Assembly (NCBI GenBank): GCA_963981505.1
Contig: CAXCEI010000010.1
Span: 1-45,601 of the forward strand
Direction of reading: 5' to 3'
DNA: 45,601 nucleotides
Origin: OPU3-GD-OMZ sp001901525
GTDB taxonomy: Bacteria > Pseudomonadota > Gammaproteobacteria > Methylococcales > Methylomonadaceae
Position numbers and translations under genes: made by a program. The notes beneath the pieces were generated by a model. That model did not search any database, was not told where the DNA came from, and saw nothing but the letters and a program-made list of their open reading frames with translations. This document shows, one piece after another, positions 17,105 through 25,938 of the stretch; position 1 is the first letter of the stretch, and each line of letters starts with the position of its first letter.

Positions 17105-17875
17105 CACCAGCCCAAGAATAATTCGGTACCAAATGAAAGGCATCACCCCGACGCGCTCTAAGAACCTTAAAAACCAAGCGATTGACAGATAAGCGACTAC
17201 GGCTGAAACTACTACACCCACCGCCATAAACTCCCAAACCACCGGTACCGATGATTGATAAAGTTCAATACTTTTAAGTAACCCTGCTAAAACAATGACA
17301 GGGATAGACAATAAAAAAGAAAATCGTGCCGCCTGACCTCGGGTCAGGCCCAATAACAACCCCGCGGTTATGGTAATGCCTGAACGCGATGTTCCAGGGA
17401 TTAACGCAAGCGCCTGAAAACAACCCACTATCAAGGCCTCTTTAATCGTAAGCGTAATACGTCTCTCAGTAGCTTGTCGACTTGCCCAGGCTAGCAAAAC
17501 TGCAAATAAAATTGTCGCGACAGCAATCACTAACGGGGAGCGCAATAAATGGTCAACTCCATCAGAAATTGCAAGACCCACCAACCCCACCGGTATCGTT
17601 GCAATAATAACCGACCAGGCAAGTTGCGAATCGTCTGAATTTTGTTTTTTCGTCACCGATGCAACCCACGCAACCACCAAACGATAAACGTCCCGACGAT
17701 AAAAACCAACAACAGCAAACAAGGTCCCCAGATGAACAGCAACATCAAAGGCTTGCCCTTGATCTTCCCACCCTAAAACGACCGGCATTAAAATAAGGTG
17801 TGCCGAACTTGATACTGGCAAGAATTCGGTCACGCCTTGCAAAAAAGCCAATGCAAATGCCTGTAAAAAGTCCAT
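17081..17875 (-). CDS. uppP: Undecaprenyl-diphosphate phosphatase UppP (BacA)
   Basis: Inner-membrane phosphatase that recycles undecaprenyl pyrophosphate to the lipid carrier used for peptidoglycan and O-antigen synthesis. Signature motifs are GVTEFLPVSSSAHLIL near the N-terminus and LALIPGTSRSGITITAGLLLG in the second half, within about eight hydrophobic helices. I chose the ATG at 17875 (264 aa) because AGGA lies six bases upstream. An upstream TTG at 17893 would overlap truD. It starts one base after the truD stop codon, so it is probably coupled to truD. Its presence between truD and surE departs from the common gene order. Confidence 0.95.
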   Translation of the reverse strand: MDFLQAFALAFLQGVTEFLPVSSSAHLILMPVVLGWEDQGQAFDVAVHLGTLFAVVGFYRRDVYRLVVAWVASVTKKQNSDDSQLAWSVIIATIPVGLVGLAISDGVDHLLRSPLVIAVATILFAVLLAWASRQATERRITLTIKEALIVGCFQALALIPGTSRSGITITAGLLLGLTRGQAARFSFLLSIPVIVLAGLLKSIELYQSSVPVVWEFMAVGVVVSAVVAYLSIAWFLRFLERVGVMPFIWYRIILGLVLLAVFIH

Positions 17876-17876
17876 A

Positions 17877-18899
17877 CTAATTCCTAATGACAATAATTTC
17901 TTTTAATAGCGCTGTGGCATAACTGCCTGCTGGTAAGAAAAATGATAATCTTAACGTTTGCGCATCCGTAAAAGCCCACGTTAAATTGTCAACGACAACC
18001 CGCAATGCTCTGCGTCCTATTTTTAAATCCATCGCCTCTAGACCGTCTCTAAGTTCCGAGTACTGAGCCAATATTGTCTGCTCTATGTGCCACGCATCAC
18101 CGTGTTCGGGCACATTACCGAGCCCCCACAAACACCCGGTTGGATGAAGTTCTAGGGCTGAAACACGCGCCGTTAAGACGCTATCAACTACATCTGTTCG
18201 GAAAAAGCTATTGGAGCCTTCAAATTGTAAAACATCCCCTGCTACAACCTGATTCCAGTTCTCCAACTCAATTCGTCGCGCCAAAATACAATTAAAAATA
18301 AATGACCGAGCCGCTGACAAATAGAGACTGCGTTGATTTCTCTTGAATGTCTGTCCTTGAAATAGGGATAGTGCTTTTTCAATATTCTTACCCTGACGCC
18401 CAAAACGTTGGGCACCGTAGTAATTAGCGATGCCTCCTACAGCAATCGTATTTAACACATACTCCGTTTGCTTAACATCCCCGTCCCATTGACGGATCAT
18501 TAAACTAAATTTATTGCCTGTTAAGACACCCCGCTTTAACTTTTTATGATGCCGGGTTATATCAATCAGACTTATGTTTTCTTGGTTCCAGTGCTCCCAA
18601 TCGGGCATCGGTTTTCCAGGCATCCAAATACTAAACCATTGCCGAGTCACCGCCTGCCGATCTTTTAAGCCGGCGTAACCAACATCACGTGCCAAAACAC
18701 CGGAAAATTTCGCCAGTTGACGAGCGACATAATCAGTATTTTCCCCACGTTTTTCAATAAAAAGAAATAGATGTTCACCTTCCCCACTCGGAGTGAAGGG
18801 CAGGACCTCTTCGACCTTAAAGTCTTCGGGCGATTGACGAATAAGACCGGCCCCCGGTGGACCGCCATAGGTATTGGGCCAGTCCGGAAAATTAATCAC
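17877..18899 (-). CDS. truD: tRNA pseudouridine(13) synthase TruD
   Basis: Makes pseudouridine at position 13 of tRNA-Glu. The 340-aa protein has the catalytic aspartate D80 in VGYAGLKDRQAVTRQWFSI, the same number as in E. coli. NYYGAQRFGRQGKN is a further family signature. The start is GTG: the next upstream codons do not fit, and D80 numbering supports it. The protein contains the TRUD insertion domain in the middle. It lies 66 bases downstream of ispF. Confidence 0.95.
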   Translation of the reverse strand: MINFPDWPNTYGGPPGAGLIRQSPEDFKVEEVLPFTPSGEGEHLFLFIEKRGENTDYVARQLAKFSGVLARDVGYAGLKDRQAVTRQWFSIWMPGKPMPDWEHWNQENISLIDITRHHKKLKRGVLTGNKFSLMIRQWDGDVKQTEYVLNTIAVGGIANYYGAQRFGRQGKNIEKALSLFQGQTFKRNQRSLYLSAARSFIFNCILARRIELENWNQVVAGDVLQFEGSNSFFRTDVVDSVLTARVSALELHPTGCLWGLGNVPEHGDAWHIEQTILAQYSELRDGLEAMDLKIGRRALRVVVDNLTWAFTDAQTLRLSFFLPAGSYATALLKEIIVIRN

Positions 18900-18965
18900 T
18901 GAAAGAGCCTTAACTGATGAGAAAATAAGGTAGGCGCAATAAGGATAACACCCTAAGCCACGTAA

Positions 18966-19448
18966 TTAGGATAATCCCTCGCTCATCAACACAACGGCCT
19001 GAACAGCAATCCCCTCGCTACGCCCTTCGAAACCAAGGTGCTCAGTGGTAGTTGCCTTCACATTAATACAATCTAACGCTACGTTCAGATCACGGGCAAT
19101 ATTATTTCTCATAGCATTAATATGGGGTGCCATTTTGGGTGCTTGGGCGATAATGGTAATATCTGCATTGACTAAACCATAGCCTTTTTCAACAACAATA
19201 CTATACACATGCCTCAATAAGACACGACTATCCGCCCCCTTAAACGAAGGGTCTGTATCGGGAAAATGATGACCTATATCGCCCAAGGCAACCGATCCTA
19301 ACAACGCATCAGACAAGGCATGAAGAACAACGTCACCGTCTGAATGCGCGGCAATACCCTTATCAAAATCAATGGTTACGCCGCCCAAAATAACATCACC
19401 TTCTTCTTGAAACCGGTGAACATCATATCCTTGACCAATTCTTATCAT
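18966..19448 (-). CDS. ispF: 2-C-methyl-D-erythritol 2,4-cyclodiphosphate synthase
   Basis: Fifth enzyme of the MEP isoprenoid pathway; it forms MEcPP with loss of CMP. The 160-aa length is standard. Metal ligands are D9 and H11 in GQGYDVHRF and the His in HSDGDVVLHALSDALLG. GDIGHHFPDTDP and the ending KATTTEHLGFEGRSEGIA are signatures. The ATG overlaps the ispD stop as ATGA, so IspD and IspF are made in tandem. Confidence 0.97.
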   Translation of the reverse strand: MIRIGQGYDVHRFQEEGDVILGGVTIDFDKGIAAHSDGDVVLHALSDALLGSVALGDIGHHFPDTDPSFKGADSRVLLRHVYSIVVEKGYGLVNADITIIAQAPKMAPHINAMRNNIARDLNVALDCINVKATTTEHLGFEGRSEGIAVQAVVLMSEGLS

Positions 19449-20140
19449 TCTTGCTCCATATAAAATTTTGCCAGTATCAAATCTTCCGGACGGGTAATTT
19501 TAATATTACCGGGTTGCCCTTCAACAATTTTCGGTTGCAAACCATTTAATTCAAACGCACTGGCTTCATCAGTGACAACTTGACCTTTCTCTGCGGCTAA
19601 TTGTAAAACCTTTTTTAACACACCGTAACGAAACATTTGAGGCGTTAAGGCGCGCCAGACTCTATTCCTGTCCACCGAATCAACGATCTGTCCCTGCATT
19701 ACATTCTTTAAGGTATCATGCGACGGCAGTGCCAAGATACCTCCCACAGGATCGCTTTTAAGGGTGTTAATCAAGCGATGAATATCGGCCACCTTGATAC
19801 ACGGTCTTGCCGCATCATGCACCAAAACCCAATCATTATCAGAGGCCTTACCAACCAAAGCATTTAATGCCGACAACACTGAATCAGCGCGTTCTCGCCC
19901 ACCCTCTGCACGAATAATTTTTTCCTGCTGTGAACAAGGCAATGTTGGCCAATAAGGGTCTTCTGATGAAATAGCCACGGCGATTCCCGCAAAACAATTA
20001 GCCTCCAGCAACTGAAATAAAGTTTGTTCTATAACAGTCTGATCGCCAAGTAACAAGTATTGTTTCGGACGATCAGACTGCATCCGTTTACCCACACCGG
20101 CAGCCGGAACAACCCCCCAAAAATTTACTGACTCACTCAT
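19445..20140 (-). CDS. ispD: 2-C-methyl-D-erythritol 4-phosphate cytidylyltransferase
   Basis: Third step of the MEP pathway: transfers CMP from CTP to methylerythritol phosphate. The 231-aa protein has the nucleotide-binding loop VVPAAGVGKRMQSDRPKQYL at the N-terminus, then VLVHDAARPC and the C-terminal VTDEASAFELNG and IKITRPEDL motifs. It lies 115 bases downstream of ftsB; that spacer contains a stem-loop at the ftsB end. Confidence 0.97.
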   Translation of the reverse strand: MSESVNFWGVVPAAGVGKRMQSDRPKQYLLLGDQTVIEQTLFQLLEANCFAGIAVAISSEDPYWPTLPCSQQEKIIRAEGGRERADSVLSALNALVGKASDNDWVLVHDAARPCIKVADIHRLINTLKSDPVGGILALPSHDTLKNVMQGQIVDSVDRNRVWRALTPQMFRYGVLKKVLQLAAEKGQVVTDEASAFELNGLQPKIVEGQPGNIKITRPEDLILAKFYMEQE

Positions 20141-20236
20141 AAATACTCAATATCTAGAAACCATAATTAGGAAAAAACCTGAACCCGTTGTCAGTTGAAA
20201 ACAGCGATGACTAGTGAGATAAACTTAATTGATGAC

Positions 20237-20267
20237 CACCGTCAATAAACTTAGATTATTGACGGTG
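20237..20267 (-). repeat. Stem-loop spanning the ftsB stop codon
   Basis: A perfect 12-bp stem (CACCGTCAATAA with TTATTGACGGTG) closes a 7-base loop. The ftsB stop codon lies in the stem at 20256-20258. No T-run follows in the direction of transcription, so it is not a standard terminator. It could stabilise the 3' end or tune read-through to ispD. Confidence 0.6.
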
Positions 20268-20555
20268 CGTAACCGGCGAAGATTCAGCCTGAAGATATTG
20301 ATAAAACGTTTCTTCCTTTCCAATCATACCCAATTCATTTCGGGCTCTCTCTTCAAGGGCTTCATCGCCCTTTCTTAAATCCAAAACCTCACGATAAATG
20401 CGATCATTCCGCATTTTCTTAAGCAAATCTTGTTGGCTCAAAATATCGATCTGCTGCTGATACTCGCTAATTTGCTGCAAACTTCCTTCACCGAATATCA
20501 GCCGGTATTGTAACATCACCGTTAACAGACTAATGAGCCCCAACAAAATACGCAT
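20256..20555 (-). CDS. ftsB: Cell division protein FtsB
   Basis: Bitopic divisome protein forming the FtsQLB complex. The 99-aa product has a short cytoplasmic start, one transmembrane helix (LLGLISLLTVMLQYRLIFG, about 4-22) and a periplasmic coiled coil (about 25-60). The usual conserved ending follows (DEALEERARNELGMIGKEETFYQYL). Length and the eno-ftsB-ispD order match gammaproteobacteria. No clear Shine-Dalgarno is seen. Confidence 0.94.
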   Translation of the reverse strand: MRILLGLISLLTVMLQYRLIFGEGSLQQISEYQQQIDILSQQDLLKKMRNDRIYREVLDLRKGDEALEERARNELGMIGKEETFYQYLQAESSPVTHRQ

Positions 20556-20583
20556 CGTTTGGGTTTAAACTAACCAACCTAAT

Positions 20584-21867
20584 TTAAGCCAACATTTTAA
20601 AAGCACTTCTGCCAGCATAACGTGCTTTAGCGCCTAATTGTTCTTCTATTTTCATGAGTCGGTTATATTTAGCGATACGATCTGAACGACTCAAAGAACC
20701 TGTTTTAATTTGACCCGTACCGGTGGCAACCACTAAATCAGCTATCGTCACATCTTCTGTTTCTCCTGATCGATGAGAGACCACGGCAGAATAATTAGCC
20801 GCTTTAGCCATTGCGATCGCTTCAAACGTTTCAGTTAAGGTACCAATTTGATTCACTTTAATGAGGATTGAATTGGCAATTTGCTTATCAATTCCTTCCT
20901 TCAAGATTGCTGGGTTGGTTACAAATAAATCATCACCCACCAATTGAATTTTACCGCCTAACTGTTCTGTTAAATACTTCCAGCCATCCCAGTCGTTCTC
21001 ATCCAATCCGTCTTCAATACTGATAATAGGGTATTTATTCACCCAATCTGCTAAGAAATCGGTCATACCTTCAGAATCAAATCGTTTATTTTCAGATGCT
21101 AAAATATACCGACCATTATCAAAATACTCCGAGCTCGCAGCATCAAGGCCGAGATAAATATCTTCTCCAGGACGATAACCAGCCTGCTCAATGGCTTGAA
21201 GGATGACGCTAATCGCTGCCTCATTAGAAGGTAAATTAGGCGCAAACCCTCCTTCATCACCCACTGTTGTTGTCATTCCCTGTTCTGTCAAAACCTTTTT
21301 AAGTGTATGAAACACTTCAGCACCATAACGTATGGCTTCTGTAAAACTAGGTGCACCCACAGGTAAAATCATAAATTCCTGTAAATCCACACTGTTGTCC
21401 GCGTGAGAGCCACCATTGATAATATTCATCATCGGTACGGGTAAGATAAACTCTCCGTCATTATTCATATACTGGTAAAGTGGCTCACCTTGCTCTTTTG
21501 CTGCGGCATCTGCCGCTGCCATAGAAACTGCCAAGGTAGCATTTGCACCTAATCGACCTTTGCTATCTGTGCCATCTAAATCGATCATAGTCTTATCAAG
21601 CAAAGCCTGATCGGCGGCATCAAGCCCGATCACCGCTGAACGAATTTCAGTCCTGGTATTCTCTACCGCATTCAATACGCCCTTGCCCATATACCGTGAT
21701 TTATCCCCGTCACGTAATTCAATAGCCTCTCTTTCCCCTGTTGAAGCACCTGAAGGCACCATAGCGCTGCCTTCCACCCCTGAGGCTAGAACCACATCAG
21801 CCTCAATGGTAGGATTACCTCTTGAGTCTAGAATTTCTCTTGCACGAACGTCTACAATTTCAGCCAT
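20584..21867 (-). CDS. eno: Enolase
   Basis: Glycolytic enzyme interconverting 2-phosphoglycerate and phosphoenolpyruvate; in this group it is often part of the RNA degradosome. I chose the second of two close ATGs (21867, MAEIVDVRAREILDSRGNPT, 427 aa) because its upstream AGG is at better spacing. The ATG at 21873 would add two residues. Signatures are VPSGASTGEREAIELRDGD, the catalytic Lys in ILIKVNQIGTLTETF and SHRSGETEDVTIADL. It follows kdsA-pyrG upstream in the same strand. Confidence 0.98.
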   Translation of the reverse strand: MAEIVDVRAREILDSRGNPTIEADVVLASGVEGSAMVPSGASTGEREAIELRDGDKSRYMGKGVLNAVENTRTEIRSAVIGLDAADQALLDKTMIDLDGTDSKGRLGANATLAVSMAAADAAAKEQGEPLYQYMNNDGEFILPVPMMNIINGGSHADNSVDLQEFMILPVGAPSFTEAIRYGAEVFHTLKKVLTEQGMTTTVGDEGGFAPNLPSNEAAISVILQAIEQAGYRPGEDIYLGLDAASSEYFDNGRYILASENKRFDSEGMTDFLADWVNKYPIISIEDGLDENDWDGWKYLTEQLGGKIQLVGDDLFVTNPAILKEGIDKQIANSILIKVNQIGTLTETFEAIAMAKAANYSAVVSHRSGETEDVTIADLVVATGTGQIKTGSLSRSDRIAKYNRLMKIEEQLGAKARYAGRSAFKMLA

Positions 21868-21876
21868 TTTCATTAC

Positions 21877-22710
21877 CTATAAAGTTGTTTCTATCAAACG
21901 ACTGGATTTAACCGTTTGATCGAGTATTAATAAAATTTCTAACAATTCCTTCATTCTGTCGAGAGGCCATGCATTTGGCCCATCACTTTTTGCCTGATCT
22001 GGATCTGGGTGCGTTTCCATAAAAACACCCGCAATACCCACAGCCATGGCGGCTCTAGCCAAAACAGGCACAAATTCTCTTTGTCCACCCGAACATGTGC
22101 CCTGCCCGCCCGGTAATTGCACTGAGTGTGTCGCATCAAAAACGACAGGGCAATCTGTTTCTCTCATAGCTGCCAACGACCGCATATCTGAAACCAGATT
22201 ATTATACCCAAAAGAAGCTCCCCGCTCACAAACCATAATCTGTTCATTACCGGTTGCTTTTGCTTTATTAACCACATGAACCATATCCCAAGGCGCTAGA
22301 AACTGCCCTTTCTTGATATTAAGTGGCTTACCTTGTGCAGCTGCACGTTGAATAAAGCCGGTTTGTCGACAAAGAAAAGCCGGTGTTTGCATAACATCAA
22401 CCACACTGGCCACTTCTTCTAACGGTGTATCCTCATGAATATCGGTTAATACCGGTACGCCTATTTGTTGTTTAACCTTGTCTAGAATTTGAAGCCCCAC
22501 CTCAATACCTAAGCCACGAAAACTCTCATGAGAAGAGCGATTCGCTTTGTCAAAAGATGACTTGTAAATAAACGGGATATTCAATGCTGTCGTTAATTCT
22601 TTCAACTGACCTGCTGTATCGATTGCTAATTGCTCACTTTCAATAACACACGGGCCCGCAATCAGAAAAAAAGGCTGATCTAAGCCGGCGTCAAAACCAC
22701 ATAACTTCAT
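21877..22710 (-). CDS. kdsA: 3-deoxy-8-phosphooctulonate synthase (KDO-8-P synthase)
   Basis: Condenses PEP with arabinose 5-phosphate for the KDO sugar of lipopolysaccharide. The 277-aa protein shows the TIM-barrel PEP site FLIAGPCVIESEQLA, YKSSFDKANRSS, NIKKGQFLAPWDM and VFDATHSVQLPGG. The ATG overlaps the pyrG stop by four bases and has AGGAG upstream inside pyrG. PyrG makes CTP, needed for CMP-KDO, so the pyrG-kdsA pairing is functionally sensible and common. Confidence 0.97.
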   Translation of the reverse strand: MKLCGFDAGLDQPFFLIAGPCVIESEQLAIDTAGQLKELTTALNIPFIYKSSFDKANRSSHESFRGLGIEVGLQILDKVKQQIGVPVLTDIHEDTPLEEVASVVDVMQTPAFLCRQTGFIQRAAAQGKPLNIKKGQFLAPWDMVHVVNKAKATGNEQIMVCERGASFGYNNLVSDMRSLAAMRETDCPVVFDATHSVQLPGGQGTCSGGQREFVPVLARAAMAVGIAGVFMETHPDPDQAKSDGPNAWPLDRMKELLEILLILDQTVKSSRLIETTL

Positions 22711-24347
22711 TCTGGTGACTCCTTTGTCTTTTTATAGATGGCAGCTGCTTCAACAAACCCCGAAAAAACAGGATGTCCGCCACGCGGTGTTGAGGTAAAC
22801 TCTGGATGAAACTGGCATGCTAAGAACCAAGGATGACTCGGTATTTCAATCATTTCAACCAATTGACCATCAGTGGACTTACCGGAAAACATCATGCCAC
22901 TTTCCGCAAATACCGACAAATAATGGTTATTAAATTCATAACGGTGTCGATGTCGTTCACTAATAACATTCTGTTGGTATAAGTGATGCGCTAACGTATT
23001 GACTTCCAATTGACACTTTTGCCCGCCTAAACGCATGGTTCCACCCATATCAGCACCATTGCCGCGAACCTCTCGGCGTCCCGACTCATCCATCCATTCA
23101 GTAATCAAACCGATCACGGGATCCTGTGTCTCTGCCACAAACTCAGTACTGTGCGCATTTGCCAACCCGACTACATTTCGGGCGTATTCGATCACCGCCA
23201 CTTGCATACCCAAGCAGATACCAAAATAAGGAATGTTATGTTCTCGAGCATACTTAACCGTTGCAACCTTCCCTTCAATGCCCCGTTCACCAAAGCCACC
23301 AGGAACCAAAATAGCATCCACTCCAGACAAAGATTCCAGGCAATCATCTTGAATGGTTTCTGAGTCTACATAATTAAGAACCACTCGATTTCGGGTATGA
23401 ATCCCAGCATGAACTAAGGCCTCATTCAGCGACTTATAGGCATCCAAATGATCGACATACTTCCCAACAATAGCAATGGTGACTTCATTTTCACTGTCCT
23501 CCAAGGCCGCTACAACGCGCCGCCATTGACTTAAATCGGCGGGCGGAACAGTCAAATCTAATTTCTCAACCACAATTTCATCAAGACCTTGGTCATGAAG
23601 CAACATGGGAATACGGTAAATAGAATCGGCATCAATCGCTGAGATAACCGCTCGCTCTGACACATTTGTAAACAAACCAATTTTCTTTCGATTAGAATCT
23701 GAAATATTTTGTTCTGAACGACAAACCAATACATCAGGCTGAATCCCTATAGAGCGCAATTCTTTAACAGAATGTTGTGTTGGCTTGGTTTTGACTTCAC
23801 CCGCAGAACGAATAAAAGGCACCAATGTTAAATGAATAAATAACGTTTCCGTTTCACCTAACTCAATACGCATTTGTCGAATAGCTTCTAAAAATGGTAG
23901 TGACTCAATATCACCCACGGTTCCGCCAATTTCAACCAATGCCACATCGGCTCCTTGGGCACCAACCATAATCTGTTGTTTAATTTCATCCGTAATATGC
24001 GGAATAACTTGAACGGTTGCGCCTAAATAATCCCCTTTACGCTCTTTCCGTATAACATTTTCATAAATCTGTCCGGTTGTAAAATTGTTACGCTGAAGCA
24101 TTTGTGAATCAATAAAACGCTCATAATGCCCCAGATCCAGATCAGTTTCTGCACCGTCTTCAGTAACAAATACCTCTCCGTGCTGAAAAGGACTCATCGT
24201 GCCTGGGTCGACATTAATATAGGGGTCTAATTTAATCATGGTAATGTTCAATCCACGTGCTTCCAGAATAGCAGCCAGTGAAGACGCGGCAATACCTTTA
24301 CCCAGCGATGAAACAACACCACCCGTTATAAAAATAAATTTAGTCAT
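22707..24347 (-). CDS. pyrG: CTP synthase
   Basis: Aminates UTP to CTP using glutamine. I set the start at the ATG at 24347 (MTKFIFITGGVVSSLGKGIA), giving 546 aa against 545 in E. coli; a TTG at 24380 is an unlikely earlier start. The N-terminal synthetase domain has the P-loop VSSLGKG and YINVDPGTMSPFQHGEVFVT. The C-terminal glutamine amidotransferase domain has the nucleophile Cys in YFGICLGMQVAVIE and the His-Glu pair in CQFHPEFTSTP. It leads the pyrG-kdsA-eno group, 88 bases downstream of tilS. Confidence 0.98.
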   Translation of the reverse strand: MTKFIFITGGVVSSLGKGIAASSLAAILEARGLNITMIKLDPYINVDPGTMSPFQHGEVFVTEDGAETDLDLGHYERFIDSQMLQRNNFTTGQIYENVIRKERKGDYLGATVQVIPHITDEIKQQIMVGAQGADVALVEIGGTVGDIESLPFLEAIRQMRIELGETETLFIHLTLVPFIRSAGEVKTKPTQHSVKELRSIGIQPDVLVCRSEQNISDSNRKKIGLFTNVSERAVISAIDADSIYRIPMLLHDQGLDEIVVEKLDLTVPPADLSQWRRVVAALEDSENEVTIAIVGKYVDHLDAYKSLNEALVHAGIHTRNRVVLNYVDSETIQDDCLESLSGVDAILVPGGFGERGIEGKVATVKYAREHNIPYFGICLGMQVAVIEYARNVVGLANAHSTEFVAETQDPVIGLITEWMDESGRREVRGNGADMGGTMRLGGQKCQLEVNTLAHHLYQQNVISERHRHRYEFNNHYLSVFAESGMMFSGKSTDGQLVEMIEIPSHPWFLACQFHPEFTSTPRGGHPVFSGFVEAAAIYKKTKESPE

Positions 24348-24435
24348 AAAATAGTAAGACTTTTTTCTCTGAATTATCAAATCAAATTAACGCTTTATTA
24401 TCTCACGATAATCAAGGCTTCTTTAAAAGAATATT

Positions 24436-25806
24436 TTAATAGTTATTCTCCTTTTCGTCATTCTCTTTCCTATTATTGCTCGCTAAAGTCCATTTAAATT
24501 GTAATTTATCGCCTGCTGGCATTTCGTAAAACGCATCAGCCACCCATTTATCTCCAACTGCTGCTAACTGACCATCAAAGAAAATGAACGGCATTCTTGA
24601 CCGCAACCATGGCGGCACCTTCGCTTCCTGAAATAATTTCTTTACTAAATGAGTCCCTGAGCGACCCGGTAAGCCAATCTTTTCTCCACCGTTTCGGTAA
24701 CGGACGGTTACTTCATAGTGCTGCCAAAAATCTCGCCCATCATCCCACTGCACCCTACCCATTCGCCGCAACTGGCCATTATCTTTTAACACCAATGTAT
24801 TTTCACCTTGCGGCCATCGCTGTACAAAATCCGCATCTACCGGCAAAAAGGCTTTCAATAAATACAATTTATCTTGAAAACGGCGAACACAATAATCACC
24901 CACGATTAATTCAGGACAACGGTCTTTTCCCGCGCTAAGGACTTGGGTTAACAATAAATTAACTGCCCGCTCAGAGGGCATTTCTAACCCTCGCCACTTA
25001 AACCAATGCCGAATAATCATCGGTTGCTCTAAAGGATTCAAGCCTTGCAATAAAGTAACGAACAAGGCCTGCTCTTGCTGACAAAACACCTGCTGAAATA
25101 AAGGGTCAATTAATTCGGAAATTAACACATGCCCTTGATGACAATGACGCCCGGCACGGCTCACTGTTGTATCAACAGATGGCCAACGATCCTTTATTAA
25201 CGGCGTAATAATATTACGCAAATAGTTTCTATCAAAATCAATACAAGTGTTACTGGGGTCCTGAATGAATTTCAGCTGATAGCCCATCGCATAATCATCA
25301 ATGGCTTGTTTGGTAACCGCTAACAGGGGCCTGATTAACTGCCCAACCCCTAAATTGGAATGTTCAGAAATCCCAGATAATCCGACTAACCCAGCACCTC
25401 TAAACATTTTCAATAAAATCGTTTCATATTGATCTTCTTGATGATGTGCCGTTAAAACAATATCACCCGGCGCTAACAATGCAGCTATTGCCTGATAACG
25501 CGCTTCTCGCGCCATAGCCTCAAGACTTTCACCCTTAATGGGTAACACCGTGACAGAGATACTTTTAAATTTAACGCCTAATTGATCGGCAACCCACTGA
25601 CAATGTACGGCCCAGCCTGTTGATTCTTCCTGCAAGCCATGGTCAATATAAACGGCTGTAATTAATTTAGATAAAGTAGGAATCCGTGAACATAAATGCA
25701 ATAAAACATGAGAGTCACAACCGCCACTAAAGGCTACAAAAACCTTATGCCCTTGCGAGTATCGCTGTAGAATTCGAAGCAGTGCATCGGGGGTCAGCAC
25801 CCTCAT
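24436..25806 (-). CDS. tilS: tRNA(Ile)-lysidine synthetase TilS
   Basis: Converts the wobble cytidine of tRNA-Ile(CAU) to lysidine so that it reads AUA. The 456-aa protein has the N-type ATP pyrophosphatase P-loop SGGCDS at 27-32, HHQEDQYETILLKMFRG and IRPLLAVTKQAIDDYA. The central tRNA-binding and C-terminal domains follow (GGEKIGLPGRSGTHLVKKLFQE and VPPWLRSRMPF). The start ATG has AAGG three bases upstream. It lies downstream of accA, the usual neighbour in this group. Confidence 0.96.
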   Translation of the reverse strand: MRVLTPDALLRILQRYSQGHKVFVAFSGGCDSHVLLHLCSRIPTLSKLITAVYIDHGLQEESTGWAVHCQWVADQLGVKFKSISVTVLPIKGESLEAMAREARYQAIAALLAPGDIVLTAHHQEDQYETILLKMFRGAGLVGLSGISEHSNLGVGQLIRPLLAVTKQAIDDYAMGYQLKFIQDPSNTCIDFDRNYLRNIITPLIKDRWPSVDTTVSRAGRHCHQGHVLISELIDPLFQQVFCQQEQALFVTLLQGLNPLEQPMIIRHWFKWRGLEMPSERAVNLLLTQVLSAGKDRCPELIVGDYCVRRFQDKLYLLKAFLPVDADFVQRWPQGENTLVLKDNGQLRRMGRVQWDDGRDFWQHYEVTVRYRNGGEKIGLPGRSGTHLVKKLFQEAKVPPWLRSRMPFIFFDGQLAAVGDKWVADAFYEMPAGDKLQFKWTLASNNRKENDEKENNY

Positions 25807-25938
25807 TGACCTTTCAGATTAAAAAAACCCATGCCAACCGATTTTTCATAGCGTCCAAATTTGAAACTGATCAAAATAACCTACCTGCTTTAGCTCAGAA
25901 TGCAGGGTATTTAAAATAACTAAGCCGGTAAAAAAATT

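Noticed and set aside
20237..20267. Intrinsic terminator after ftsB
   Set aside because: The stem is good, but no T-run follows on the transcribed strand and ispD continues in the same direction, so it is listed as a stem-loop only.
24597..24938. 113-codon plus-strand frame opposite tilS
   Set aside because: Shadow of the tilS coding strand, with no start signal or domain.
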